64,000 nucleotides of DNA from Deinococcus sp. QL22 (GTDB lineage: Bacteria > Deinococcota > Deinococci > Deinococcales > Deinococcaceae), in assembly GCF_023370075.1 (NCBI RefSeq), contig NZ_CP097151.1, positions 434,001 through 498,000 of the forward strand, in the 5' to 3' direction. Under the pieces are notes generated by a model. It ran no database searches and was not told the origin of the DNA. It worked only from the letters and a program-made list of their open reading frames with translations. Below are positions 35,470-44,222 of this stretch, piece after piece. Position numbers and translations under genes: made by a program. The stretch's first letter is position 1. Every line of letters starts with the position of its first letter.

Positions 35470-37341
35470 ATGCATCCACGACTCACCCGTTCCCTGCTGG
35501 TCGGAAGCGCCCTCATCCTCTGGCTGACCGCCTGCGGTCAGTCTCCCTCATCTGGTACCGCCAATCCGTATGCAGGTGGAGCGAGTTACCCCTGGTCATA
35601 CACCGCCTCTCCACACCAGCTCACGCCACTGAGCCTGACCGCAGGAGAAAACAACCTGTACTACGAGCCGATCCTCGCTGCCCACAATAGTTGGGGCCCC
35701 ATCGAGATCGACCGCTCCAACGGCGAGCAACAGGCTGGAGACGGCAAGACGCTCACCCTCAACGAGGTCACCTACGCCCGTGGATACGGCACCCACGCGG
35801 GCAGCGAGTTGCGCTTCAGCCTCAAAGGCACAGACGCGACCTGTACCCGCTTCACCAGCCAGATCGGCCTAGACGATGAGGTGGGCAGCAAAGGCAGCGT
35901 GGTGTTCCAAGTCTATTTGGATGGCCAGCAAGCGTATGACAGCGGCACCATGACCGGAGCGAGCGTGACCAAAACGGTGAGCCTCGATATTACGGGGAAA
36001 CAGGAATTGCGCCTGGTGGTCACCGATGCGGGCGACGGCATCGACTACGACCACGCCGACTGGGCCAAACCCCTGATCTTTTGCGTGGCCACCACGCCCC
36101 CCAACCCCACGCCTGGCAATGGCAGCCTCGACGTGAGCTTTCAGCGCCTTCCAGATTACCCCTATGGATTCGACGGCGCCTTAGCACCGGATGGCAAGAT
36201 CCTGATCCGGGGCAGTGACCGGACAACCCGGCAAAACCCCGATGGCACTCTCAGCTTCGGGAGTGACGAGGTGACACGGTACACCTCCGATGGCACTGTT
36301 GACGCCACCTTTGGGCAGGGTGGACGCATCGTGTTGGAGCCGCGTTACGAGACTTTCAGTGACCAAAAACTGCTGGTTCAGCCTGATGGCAAAGTGCTGA
36401 TCAACGTCAGGCCAGCCAGCCAGAACAGCCAGGTCAGCTTTGTCGAGATCAAACGCTACCGGGCCGATGGCTCACTTGATCCAGGCTATGGACAACAGGG
36501 TACCGTCGCGACGAACTTTTTTGTGCGCACAATGGCCCTCCAAGCCGACGGAAAGTTGATCATCGCCGGGTCTGAACTCGGAGGTGGATGGCTCGTCCAG
36601 CGCTTGAACACCAACGGCACGCTGGACACCGGCTTTGGCGTGAACGGACGCGTCACCTCGGTCTTCCCCGACACCAGTGGACGCCTTTCCTACGGTGCAA
36701 CACCTTGGGAAAGTGTGGTGCAGGCAAACGGCAAGATCCTCGTGGTGGGAGACGCCGCCTTCGAGCAGGTCAGCGGCGGCCGCAACACTTTCAGTCAAAG
36801 AGAGCTTGCTCTGGCGCGCTACAACCCGGACGGCACGCCGGACGTGACCTTCAGTGGCGACGGCCTGCTCAGGGACGCGTTCATTCGGTCGAGCGAGAAC
36901 TACCTGAATCACCCGTACGCCGTGGCCATCCAAGCGAACGGAAACATTCTGGTCGGCGGTCTGGCACTTGTGGAAAGCAGTGTGGAACAGGAACGCTTCT
37001 TCGGCGGTGCGCTCGTCCGCTACACGCCGGGCGGCACGCGCGACTCCGCCTTTGCCTCTGGGGGAGTGGCACTGTTCCTCAATGACGGGCCGGCGCCCTG
37101 CCGCACCATTGAGGCGGTCGCCCTTCAGCAGGATGGCAAGATCCTGGTCACTGGACCCTATTCCAGTGGCACACCCAATAACTCGTATCAAGCGTGTGCA
37201 AAACGTCTGCAGCCCACCGGGGCGCAGGACACCAGCTTTGATCCGACGGCTGCTCAGACCAGTAGTGGACAGGCCACTCTGGTGCAGCCTGACGGCCGCG
37301 TCCTGTTCGGCCTGCACAACATGGTTCGTGTTTGGCCCTGA
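35470..37341 (+). CDS. Lipoprotein with NPCBM domain and delta-60 repeats
   Basis: A 623-residue protein. The lipobox is LTAC near residue 22. Residues of about 60-205 form an NPCBM-like carbohydrate-binding domain (LNEVTYARGYGTHAGSELRF, CTRFTSQIGLDDEVG, VVFQVYLDGQQAYDSG). Residues of about 215-620 contain at least seven delta-60 repeats, for example LAPDGKILIRG, LQADGKLIIAGSE, VQANGKILVVG and LQQDGKILVTG, predicted to fold as a beta-propeller. It is a surface-bound carbohydrate-recognition or adhesin-like protein (inferred). It stands alone in its transcription unit. Confidence 0.9.
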   Translation: MHPRLTRSLLVGSALILWLTACGQSPSSGTANPYAGGASYPWSYTASPHQLTPLSLTAGENNLYYEPILAAHNSWGPIEIDRSNGEQQAGDGKTLTLNEVTYARGYGTHAGSELRFSLKGTDATCTRFTSQIGLDDEVGSKGSVVFQVYLDGQQAYDSGTMTGASVTKTVSLDITGKQELRLVVTDAGDGIDYDHADWAKPLIFCVATTPPNPTPGNGSLDVSFQRLPDYPYGFDGALAPDGKILIRGSDRTTRQNPDGTLSFGSDEVTRYTSDGTVDATFGQGGRIVLEPRYETFSDQKLLVQPDGKVLINVRPASQNSQVSFVEIKRYRADGSLDPGYGQQGTVATNFFVRTMALQADGKLIIAGSELGGGWLVQRLNTNGTLDTGFGVNGRVTSVFPDTSGRLSYGATPWESVVQANGKILVVGDAAFEQVSGGRNTFSQRELALARYNPDGTPDVTFSGDGLLRDAFIRSSENYLNHPYAVAIQANGNILVGGLALVESSVEQERFFGGALVRYTPGGTRDSAFASGGVALFLNDGPAPCRTIEAVALQQDGKILVTGPYSSGTPNNSYQACAKRLQPTGAQDTSFDPTAAQTSSGQATLVQPDGRVLFGLHNMVRVWP

Positions 37342-37380
37342 AGACCGGTCTCCGCGGGTCTGGAGACACTGGGCTGGGTG

Positions 37381-37530
37381 ATGCTGCCTGAACTTGACCC
37401 ACGGCAAGTCCAGGCTCAGGCGGACTGGAAGCTGAGGTCAGCCCTGCTGCAACTGTTGACCAAGGAAAGCTGCGGGTTCCTGCCAGGAGGCAAGCGCAAG
37501 AAAGCGCCCCCGCCATCCGGCCAAAGCTGA
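37381..37530 (+). CDS. Small ORF ending inside a terminator (uncertain)
   Basis: A 49-residue frame starting with MLPELDPRQVQAQADW and ending GGKRKKAPPPSGQS. It matches no family I know. Its stop lies inside a strong terminator hairpin, which would suit a genuine gene end or the tail of a larger lost gene. No ribosome site is evident. Confidence 0.2.
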   Translation: MLPELDPRQVQAQADWKLRSALLQLLTKESCGFLPGGKRKKAPPPSGQS

Positions 37531-37546
37531 GGTGGGGGCTGTTTTT
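37506..37546 (+). terminator. Rho-independent terminator
   Basis: A GC-rich 9-bp stem (GCCCCCGCC at 37506-37514 with GGTGGGGGC at 37531-37539, one G-U pair) followed by TGTTTTT. It would end plus-strand transcripts from the delta-60 lipoprotein gene or the small ORF. Confidence 0.7.
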
Positions 37547-37701
37547 GGGGTGAGGAAAATAGGAAGAAGAGGTCGTCAGAGCAAGTCTTCTCTCCACTCT
37601 CCTGCTCCCATTTGCGCACGCTTCGGCGGGAGTAGCGCTCTCCAACATCTGCCGCGCCCCGCTCTTGATGGGGGTTGTCGGGAAGAGAAAGCAAGTTCGA
37701 T

Positions 37702-37835
37702 GGTTGTGTTGCCTTAAGTGAACCGAGGTACGCTGACCGTCCGTGACTGCCGCCAAGCCCTATGGCAGGACGCGTTTCAGACGTGGTGTGCGGTTGCCCT
37801 CAGCTTGCTGTGACGCCAATTCAGGCAACACAACC
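37702..37835. mobile_element. 134-bp mini-IS (MITE-like derivative of the IS6-family element)
   Basis: Perfect 13-bp terminal inverted repeats, GGTTGTGTTGCCT and AGGCAACACAACC, matching the ends of copies B and D. The interior keeps only a few tens of bases from the left end and the C-terminal codons of the transposase (AFQTWCAVALSLL and stop). It is thus a deletion derivative that could be moved by a full-length relative. It sits inside a vapC gene. The flanking 8-mers differ, so no target duplication is visible. Confidence 0.75.
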
Positions 37836-37968
37836 GTTTGCCCTCCAACTCGGTGAAGGTCACGCTGCTGACGAAACACGGACGGCTGGCGATCACCTGC
37901 AGACTCTGGTCTCGCCCGTCCTCATTGAGCAGATAAGCCATCAGGGCACTGGCATCGAAGAGCAGCAC
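37830..37968 (-). pseudogene. VapC-type PIN-domain toxin, truncated by mini-IS
   Basis: From a GTG at 37968 the product is MLLFDASALMAYLLNEDG, then SSVTFTELEGK, which contains the first conserved Asp and the conserved Glu of PIN ribonucleases. It breaks exactly at the inner edge of the mini-IS repeat at about 37835, and the remaining two-thirds is not found on the other side. An upstream minus-strand frame ending TEPAQKGW with TAA at 37974-37972 could be the tail of its antitoxin, 3 bases before the toxin start, as in vapBC pairs. Confidence 0.65.
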
Positions 37969-38170
37969 TCTTTACCAACCCTTCTGTGCCGGTTCGGTTG
38001 GCCGGTCGGAGGGCAGTTCGGCAGTGAGGTCAGTTGCCTTCGTCTCTTCCTTTTGCAATGAACCAAGCAATGCAGGCAGAAGGATCGTTTAATCCTCGCC
38101 AGGATGGGATTCGTCCGGGATCATGGCCCAGAAGAATTGCAGCCTGTAGACCATGTGGATAAGATGGACT

Positions 38171-39013
38171 ATGACGCACTTCTCCACATCCGAGTGGCCG
38201 ACTCCACAGGCTCTGGAATTGCTGGAACGGCAAATCCTGACTGAGTTGGCTGAGGGATTATCTGTCGCTGACCGGGATGAATTGGGCGTGGGAGTCTACG
38301 ATTTGCCTGGCGCGTCTCTGGTGACGCTCACCCGGTATCCGCAAGTGCTGGATTTCAACCGCACGATCAACTTGGGCGTAACCGAGCCGGCGACAGATGA
38401 GACCTTGAAGAGCTTGCGGGCTCGGGCACGGGCCCTCGGACTGCCGAATGTCATGGTCGGGGTGGTGCCAGGCGCGCAGCCGGACGATTTGAAAGACCGG
38501 CTTCTGGCGCTCGGAGCACAACCAGCTCGCGCGTGGATGCAGGTCTGGAGGGAGGCGGTGGAAGTGCCGCAGGACACTCCAGAGGTAGAGGTTCGGCCAG
38601 TCATGCCGGATGAATACGGCACATTCGGGACGGTCATGTTGCGCGGGTTCTCCATGCCACCTGACCTTGAGCCAATGACCCGTGCCCTCAATGGGCGACC
38701 GGGATGGACAAACTATCTGGCGAGGCTTGGCGGGCAGGCGGTGGCCTGTGGCAGCCTCTATGTGAAGGGAGGGTACGGCTGGCTTGGCAACGCCACCACG
38801 CTGCCTGAGTTCCGGCGGCACGGAGCCCAGGCAGCGCTGATCGCCCGCCGGATTACGGATGCAGCGCGTCAGGGTGCCCATACGGTGTTCACGCAAGTGG
38901 CCGAGGATTTGCCCGATAAGCCCAATCCGAGCGAGCACAACATGCGCAAGGCCCGATTCCTGACGGCATACCGACGGGAACATCTGGTTCTACCCACCGA
39001 CATATCCGACTGA
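38171..39013 (+). CDS. GNAT-family N-acetyltransferase
   Basis: A 280-residue protein from the ATG at 38171. The C-terminal half carries the GNAT acetyl-CoA region (ACGSLYVKGGYGWLGNATTLPEFRRHGAQAALIARRITDAA, abbreviated here to its key R-x-x-G-x-A loop), and the N-terminal half looks like a degenerate GNAT or substrate domain (LNFSPDD is absent, but VRPVMPDEYGTFG begins the second domain). The substrate cannot be inferred. It is flanked by a broken toxin gene and an integrase remnant, and no operon partner is evident. Confidence 0.85.
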   Translation: MTHFSTSEWPTPQALELLERQILTELAEGLSVADRDELGVGVYDLPGASLVTLTRYPQVLDFNRTINLGVTEPATDETLKSLRARARALGLPNVMVGVVPGAQPDDLKDRLLALGAQPARAWMQVWREAVEVPQDTPEVEVRPVMPDEYGTFGTVMLRGFSMPPDLEPMTRALNGRPGWTNYLARLGGQAVACGSLYVKGGYGWLGNATTLPEFRRHGAQAALIARRITDAARQGAHTVFTQVAEDLPDKPNPSEHNMRKARFLTAYRREHLVLPTDISD

Positions 39014-39064
39014 CAAAGCAAATTTTCCTCAGTTCAACGCCACAGGAACGCCTACCGGGGCTGG

Positions 39065-39245
39065 CGGCACCGTACCGAAGAGTGTCAACCACCAGCGACC
39101 GCCGCTCACTGTCCAGCACATGCCGGTACACGTCTAGGGTGATCGACACCCGCGCATGTCCCGGCGTCTTGGACACCACTTCCGCCGGCACTCCCCGCCG
39201 CAGGGCCAGCGTGGCAGAGGTGTGCCGCAGGTCGTGGGGAGAGAT
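39065..39245 (-). pseudogene. Tyrosine recombinase C-terminal remnant
   Basis: Minus-strand frames read ISPHDLRHTSATLALRRGVPAEVV and GHARVSITLDVYRHVLDSERR, the R-H box and the catalytic-tyrosine helix of phage-type integrases. The N-terminal domains and the first catalytic Arg are missing. It is a fragment of a lost mobile element. Confidence 0.75.
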
Positions 39246-39259
39246 GCCGGGCAGCCTGT

Positions 39260-39482
39260 CTCCGGCTCAGCTGCCTGCGGGTGGGGGGAGGGCAAGAAGA
39301 AACCAAGCCGGGTCCGGATCTTGGCTCATGGCCGGAAAGCCATGAGCCTGGTGCGGTACGGATGGGAACACTGGTGCAACGTCCTACGATGGGTTCCAGA
39401 CAAACGAACTGAGATCATTCGGGTGCTGGTGAGGCCTTTTTCCTCGCTGGGATGGCCAGAAAGTGAAGTTGTCGGCTACTGA
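39260..39482 (+). mobile_element. Possible IS4-type transposase C-terminus
   Basis: The plus frame ending at 39482 reads HGRKAMSLVRYGWEHWCNVLRW and then VLVRPFSSLGW. The pattern HGR-x-x-SL-x-R-x-G resembles the end of IS4-family transposases of Deinococcus. A 10-bp perfect stem (GGCTCATGGC/GCCATGAGCC, 39323-39348) lies within. Only the last 70 residues remain; the family call is tentative. Confidence 0.4.
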
Positions 39483-39869
39483 GCTTGGCCACAATCCCTC
39501 ATGTTCTCTCTCCATTATCCGCAAGCTTAAATGACCGACTCATTCGCTCGGTGGCGGAGGAGGACGTTGAAGAGCGTGACAGTCAGACGTACGCTGCCGA
39601 CCCTCTGACTGGCTGCCTGCAGAATGCTGTCAAGTTCCCCGGGAATCATGTGAAACTGAGGTTCAAGGGTACAGATTAGCTGGATACCACCGAGGACGTC
39701 AGCCCGAGCAAGCCCAGTGTTACGCACAACCGCAAATCTCATGCACAGTGTTTACTGTGCAGCTGTACACAGACAGTGACGTCGCCTCTCAACACTCCAC
39801 CTGACAGAACCAGCGCTGCGCAGATTCCGACTGACGCCGCCTTTTTGCATCCACCTGGGAGTCCGATAC
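39483..39869. other. Stretch without a recognised gene
   Basis: I see no gene in about 390 bp. A 64-codon plus-strand frame at 39485 has no family resemblance. The promoter of the GH10-like lipoprotein should be near its 3' end. Confidence 0.3.
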
Positions 39870-41378
39870 ATGACCCACAAGCTCACCGCTGCTCTGCTGA
39901 CTTCTCTCCTCCTTGCCGCCTGTAGCCCCACTTCTGAGCCGACTGAACCTTCACAGCCGCAGGAATTGCGCGGGCTGTGGATCGATGCCTTCGGGCCCGG
40001 AATTAAAACCTCGGCGGAAATCGACTCGCTGGTCTCTACCGCCAAGGCCATGAAGGTTAACGTGCTGTTCGCGCAGATTGGCCGCCGGGGCGACTGCTAC
40101 TGCAACAACGCTGCCATGCCCCGCACCGACGATCCTGCCGTTCCAGCCGAGTTTGATCCCCTGGCCGACCTGATTACCAAGGCCCATGCCCAGGGCATTC
40201 AGGTTCATGCCTGGATCATCACCACTGCCATCTGGAACAGCACGACGCCGCCGTCCGATCCGGCTCACGCCTTCAACGCCCACGGCCTGGGAACAACTGG
40301 CCGGGATAACTGGCTGATGGTCAAAAACGACGGCACGACACGCGGCGGCAACGACTGGCTGCTGGATCCCGGGCACCCGGACGCGGCGGAATACATCCGC
40401 AACATGTACGTTTCTGTGGTCAATAACTATGACGTGGACGGCATTCAGTTCGACCGCGTCCGCTACACCGACTTCAACCCGGTGGGCGGTCCCAGCACCT
40501 GGGGCTACAACCTCACCGCGCTGGAGCGCTACCGTGCCGAGACCGGTGCAACTGGCACGCCGCTGCCAGAAGACGCGGGTTGGAGTGCCTGGCGCATGCA
40601 GCAGGTGACCAACTTGGTGCGCGAAACAGCCCTGGCCGTCAAGGCTGTCAAGCCCGATGTCAGCGTGAACGCCGCGACCATTACCTATGGTGCCGGGCCT
40701 GCCAGCCAGGCCGAGTGGCTCGAAAGCCGCCCCTACACCGAGGTGCTGCAGGACTGGGTCACCTGGGTCAAGGAAGGGTACCTGGACGTGAACGTCATGA
40801 TGAACTACAAGCGTGATTTTGTCGCAGACCAGGCCCTGTGGTACGACCAGTGGAACCAATTCGCTGCCTCACTCAAGCCGGAAGCGCCGGAAGTTCATCA
40901 GGTCAGCGGCACCGCCATCTACCTCAACGATCAGGCCAGCACAGTCAGCCAGATCAACAAGGCACGTCTGGCCGGGCTGAGCGGATGGGCCGGGTACTCC
41001 TACCGTACCCCGGACAAGGACGTGAATGCTGGAACCCGAACCAAAGAAGAGGTGCTGCCGGAACTGACGGCCAGGCTGTCTGGCGCAGGTGGGCCCTTCG
41101 AGCGTGAGGCCCACTGGAACCGTCCCAGTGCAGCAAAACTCCGTGCAGTCAGCGGACAGGTGACGGTCGCCAGCGGCCCACTGGGTGGCCGGGTGGTGCG
41201 GTTGCTCGACGAGAGTGGTCAGGAAGTGGCCCGAACGCAGACCGACGGGCAGGGCCGCTACGGATTCATGCGGCTGCCGCTGGGTGTGGTTCAGATCGAA
41301 GTTGACGGCGTCACTGGCCTGAAGGTCACGCCCCCGTCCGGAAAGGTCACCCTGCTCTCTCCCACCGCTTTGCCCTGA
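39870..41378 (+). CDS. GH10-like (GHL10) glycosyl hydrolase lipoprotein
   Basis: A 502-residue protein. The lipobox LAAC lies near residue 18. The main domain (about 30-390) is of the glycosyl hydrolase-like 10 family: ELRGLWIDAFGPG, AQGIQVHAWI, WLLDPGHPDAAEYIRNMYVSVVNNYDVDGIQFDRVRY (key D and R in GIQFDRVRY) and VNVMMNYKRD. Members are related to surface enzymes acting on polysaccharides, with uncertain substrates. Residues of about 420-500 are a carboxypeptidase-regulatory-like beta domain (RVVRLLDESGQEV, TDGQGRYGF). It is expected on the cell surface, with no sugar operon beside it. Confidence 0.9.
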   Translation: MTHKLTAALLTSLLLAACSPTSEPTEPSQPQELRGLWIDAFGPGIKTSAEIDSLVSTAKAMKVNVLFAQIGRRGDCYCNNAAMPRTDDPAVPAEFDPLADLITKAHAQGIQVHAWIITTAIWNSTTPPSDPAHAFNAHGLGTTGRDNWLMVKNDGTTRGGNDWLLDPGHPDAAEYIRNMYVSVVNNYDVDGIQFDRVRYTDFNPVGGPSTWGYNLTALERYRAETGATGTPLPEDAGWSAWRMQQVTNLVRETALAVKAVKPDVSVNAATITYGAGPASQAEWLESRPYTEVLQDWVTWVKEGYLDVNVMMNYKRDFVADQALWYDQWNQFAASLKPEAPEVHQVSGTAIYLNDQASTVSQINKARLAGLSGWAGYSYRTPDKDVNAGTRTKEEVLPELTARLSGAGGPFEREAHWNRPSAAKLRAVSGQVTVASGPLGGRVVRLLDESGQEVARTQTDGQGRYGFMRLPLGVVQIEVDGVTGLKVTPPSGKVTLLSPTALP

Positions 41379-41466
41379 GTTCCTCCTGTCTCGGCTTCTC
41401 CTGTTCGCACGCCTCGGTTTGCAGTCACGGGTTGTAATGTGCACACGGAATTCGGGGGCCAGACAG

Positions 41467-42210
41467 TGGTGGTGTTGCCTTCACTCGCCACTGGCAGACA
41501 TGAGGCAGGGGAGGCTGACTCGCCGTGGCCAATCTGAAACCGCGCCGCCACCGCCTCCCCATGAGTGTCATTCAGCATGCGGTTTGGCTGTCGTACCGCT
41601 TTCCTCTCCGTGATTGGAACGGTCAAGACCTGCTCCGTCCGCGCGGCACACTGGTCAGCCACCAAACCCTGTGCGAGTGGTGCATCACTCAGTTCTTCTC
41701 TCAAGGACGCCGCCAACGGGAACCCCGACGTGGTTGCCGATGGCCCGTGGACGAACTCTGCATAACGGTGGAAGGCAGTAGGACACTGGCGTGGCGAGCT
41801 GTTGACGAGCAGGGCTTCATCCTCGATAGCTTGCTGCAACGGCACCGCGATACTGACGCCGCAATACCCGTTCTGACCAAGCTCCTGGGTGAATATTCTG
41901 TTCCAGAGGTCATTCATACTGATCACCTGCGGAGCGACGGAGCCGCGATTCGAAAAGGTTCAAGTTGAGCGCGCATCAACTGCCAGCAGGTGCTTTCCAC
42001 CATGCGCTGCACCAAGAGTATTGAACAATCCCAATGTCCTACACGGCGTCAGGAACGAAGGCGGCAACGCGGCGCGCTGAAGAATTTCTGAGTCTGCACG
42101 CCCGCATTGAGAACCGTCACCACCGCTTCCGAAGGGGCGTTCCCCCGCATCATAAAAAGCAACCGGAAGCAGGCCTTCCACACGTATTGAACAGTCGCGG
42201 CAACATAACC
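41467..42210 (+). mobile_element. IS6-family element, decayed (copy C)
   Basis: The left end GGTGTTGCCTTCACT is near 41471 and a degenerate right end (GGCAACATAACC) near 42198-42209. The transposase from 41525 reads MSVIQHAVWLSYRFPL, LVSHQTLCEWCI, RWPVDELCITVEG, RAVDEQGFILDSLLQRHRDTDAA and VPEVIHTDHLRSDGAAI, then collapses; FLSLHARIENRHHRF follows in another frame near 42090. The best preserved of the copies at the N-terminus, but still broken. Confidence 0.8.
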
Positions 42211-42340
42211 CTTGGAGACCGTGCGGCCGCGACAAGCTGTGAAAGCGCCCGCTGGGTAGGCGTTGATCAGGCCCTTCTTTGGGCTGCTCCAGCGGCCCTG
42301 AACCGGCTTCCAATGGCCACGCCGAATGATCAGAATAGTT

Positions 42341-42369
42341 TTGACATATCAGAATAATTCTGATAAGGT
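42341..42369 (+). promoter_or_regulatory. Promoter with embedded operator for the XRE-cupin gene
   Basis: TTGACA (42341-42346), 17 bases, then TAAGGT (42364-42369). The spacer is almost wholly a 19-bp palindrome, TATCAGAATAATTCTGATA (42347-42365). A bound repressor would block the promoter. A half-site ATCAGAAT recurs at about 42329. Autoregulation by the downstream XRE protein is the simplest reading. Confidence 0.75.
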
Positions 42370-42392
42370 TTGATCACACGGGAGGCGAAAAC

Positions 42393-42929
42393 ATGCAGTT
42401 GGGATCGCGAATCCGTGCGCGTCGGCGACACCTCGGGTTGACCCTCAAGGCTGTCAGTGAAACCAGTGGGCTGTCTGTCCCCTACCTCTCGCAGATCGAG
42501 CGGCATCAAGCCAACCCTACCGTCACGTCGCTCGCCAGTATTGCCCGCGCTCTGGGCGTGAATCTGACTTTTTTCGTGCCAGAAGAGCGGCATGAAACCG
42601 TCGTGACCCGCCGCGACGCGCACACGTTTCTGCACTTGCAGGAGCTGCCCTACCGGGTCAGCAGCTTGGCTGGCCGGGGCACCGATCTTCAGTTAGAGCC
42701 GCTGCTGATTCATATTCAGCCCCGCTTCGAATCGCCGCCCAACAGCCATCTTGGCGAAGAGTTTTTGCATGTGTTGCAGGGCCATCTGATCCTCACGGTT
42801 GGAGCAGAGCGCTTTGAACTCGGCCCTGGCGACAGCGCTCACCATCCCAGCACCACGCCCCACGCCTGGGCCAATCCCAGTGAGATCCAAACGCTTCTCC
42901 TCTGGATTGGAACGCCCCGGTTGTTTTAG
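42393..42929 (+). CDS. XRE-family regulator with cupin sensor domain
   Basis: A 178-residue protein with GGGAGG before the ATG. Residues 1-65 form an XRE helix-turn-helix (IRARRRHLGLTLKAVSETSGLSVPYLSQIERHQANPTV, shown by its SVPYLSQIE core), and residues of about 105-175 a cupin_2 domain (HLGEEFLHVLQGHLILTVG, LGPGDSAHHPSTTPHAW). Such HTH-cupin proteins sense small metabolites. It probably controls itself and the cupin-ABC transporter genes downstream, with which it is co-directional. Confidence 0.93.
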   Translation: MQLGSRIRARRRHLGLTLKAVSETSGLSVPYLSQIERHQANPTVTSLASIARALGVNLTFFVPEERHETVVTRRDAHTFLHLQELPYRVSSLAGRGTDLQLEPLLIHIQPRFESPPNSHLGEEFLHVLQGHLILTVGAERFELGPGDSAHHPSTTPHAWANPSEIQTLLLWIGTPRLF

Positions 42930-42987
42930 GCGTTCCGCTGCGCCCCGTCTTCACAGTCTTCAATCTTCCCGGCGTTTGGAGGTTCTC

Positions 42988-43272
42988 ATGGAACGGCTCA
43001 CCCTTACGGCTCAGGCGTCCACCGGCACGTTCCAACGCCTGCCTGCCCACACCGGCCAGTTGTTCTTGCCTGCGGGCACCGTGCTGCCGCCCACAAGCCA
43101 CCCACAAGACGAGATCTCGTTCATCCTCTCCGGCTCGCTGCGGGCGGTCAGCGGCGATCACGACTATCTGCTGCGCGGCGGCGACGTGACCCTGATCCCG
43201 GCGGGCGAGGTGCATTCGGGCGAAGTACTTGAAGACCTGACGCTCTGTTACGTCCTCTTGGAACGACCATGA
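42988..43272 (+). CDS. Small cupin-domain protein
   Basis: A 94-residue single-cupin protein: LPAHTGQLFLPAGTVLPPTSHPQDEISFILSGSLRAVSGDHDYLL, with the two motifs reduced here to PxSHPQDEISFILSG and GDVTLIPAGEVHSGE. The metal-ligand pattern (H, E, H) is present. The ATG at 42988 has a GGAGG site. It overlaps the first permease gene by 4 bases (ATGA), so it is translated with the transporter. It may bind or modify the transported compound or serve as a sensor; no activity can be assigned. Confidence 0.88.
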   Translation: MERLTLTAQASTGTFQRLPAHTGQLFLPAGTVLPPTSHPQDEISFILSGSLRAVSGDHDYLLRGGDVTLIPAGEVHSGEVLEDLTLCYVLLERP

Positions 43273-44222
43273 GCCTGGGCTGGCTGATCCGGCGCATTCT
43301 GCTGGCTCTCCTGGCTGCACTGGGGGTCAGTGTGCTGGTGTTTACCCTGTTGCGGCTGGTGCCCGGCGACGTGGTCACGCAGCTGATCGGCCTTGAGGGA
43401 AATGTCAGTGCCGAACAGCAAACAGAAATGCGGCGCATGTTTGGGCTGGATCAGCCGATCTGGATGCAGTTCGGGACGTGGTTTGCCGCCCTGCTGCAGG
43501 GAGATCTGGGCGTCAGCCTGCGAACTGACCGACCTGTATTTCAAGACCTGTTGCTGCGCTTTCCCGTGACCCTGCAACTTACGGCGATGGCCCTGTTCTT
43601 CGCCGTGCTCGTGGGGTTGCCGCTGGGCATTCTCGCGGCGCTGCGGCGTGGTCAGGCGGCTGACCTGCTGTCCAGCGGCTTTGTCCTGATCGGCCTGGCC
43701 GCTCCCGAATTCTGGTTGGCCATTCTGATGATTCTCCTGTTCAGCCTGAATCTGGGCTGGTTTCCGCCCAACGGCTACGTGTCGCCCACCGAATCCGTGG
43801 GGGGCAATCTCCGCAGCATGTTCTTGCCTGCGCTGGCCCTCAGTTTCAGTTTGGCTGCCGCCACCACCCGGATCGTGCGTGCCAGTCTGCTGGACGTGCT
43901 GTCGCAGGACTACATCCGAACAGCCCGGGCCAAGGGGCTGCGGGCGGGTACGGTCATCATGCGCCACGCCCTGCGCAATGCCATGATTCCCGTCGTCACG
44001 GTCATCGGCTTGCAGGTCGGCAATTTGTTGGGCGGCGCAGTCATCATCGAACAACTGTTCGGGCTGCCCGGCGTGGGGCGGTTTGCCCTTGAGGGCATCA
44101 ATCTGCGCGACTATCCGGTGGTGCAGGGCGCGGTGCTGTGGATCGCCATGAGCTTCGTGTTGGTGAATGTGGTCGTGGATCTGCTGTACAGCGTCATAGA
44201 CCGCCGGGTGGTGTATTCGTGA
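43269..44222 (+). CDS. Oligopeptide/dipeptide-type ABC transporter permease (DppB-like)
   Basis: A 317-residue permease of the DppB/OppB type: first helix LIRRILLALLAALGVSVLVF, LLRLVPGD, and the permease signature with the EAA-like loop YIRTARAKGLRAGTVIMRHALRNAMIPV. Six membrane helices are visible. It would form the inner-membrane pore with the next gene. The start overlaps the cupin stop (ATGA), and its stop overlaps the start of the second permease (GTGA), a tight operon. Confidence 0.93.
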   Translation: MSLGWLIRRILLALLAALGVSVLVFTLLRLVPGDVVTQLIGLEGNVSAEQQTEMRRMFGLDQPIWMQFGTWFAALLQGDLGVSLRTDRPVFQDLLLRFPVTLQLTAMALFFAVLVGLPLGILAALRRGQAADLLSSGFVLIGLAAPEFWLAILMILLFSLNLGWFPPNGYVSPTESVGGNLRSMFLPALALSFSLAAATTRIVRASLLDVLSQDYIRTARAKGLRAGTVIMRHALRNAMIPVVTVIGLQVGNLLGGAVIIEQLFGLPGVGRFALEGINLRDYPVVQGAVLWIAMSFVLVNVVVDLLYSVIDRRVVYS

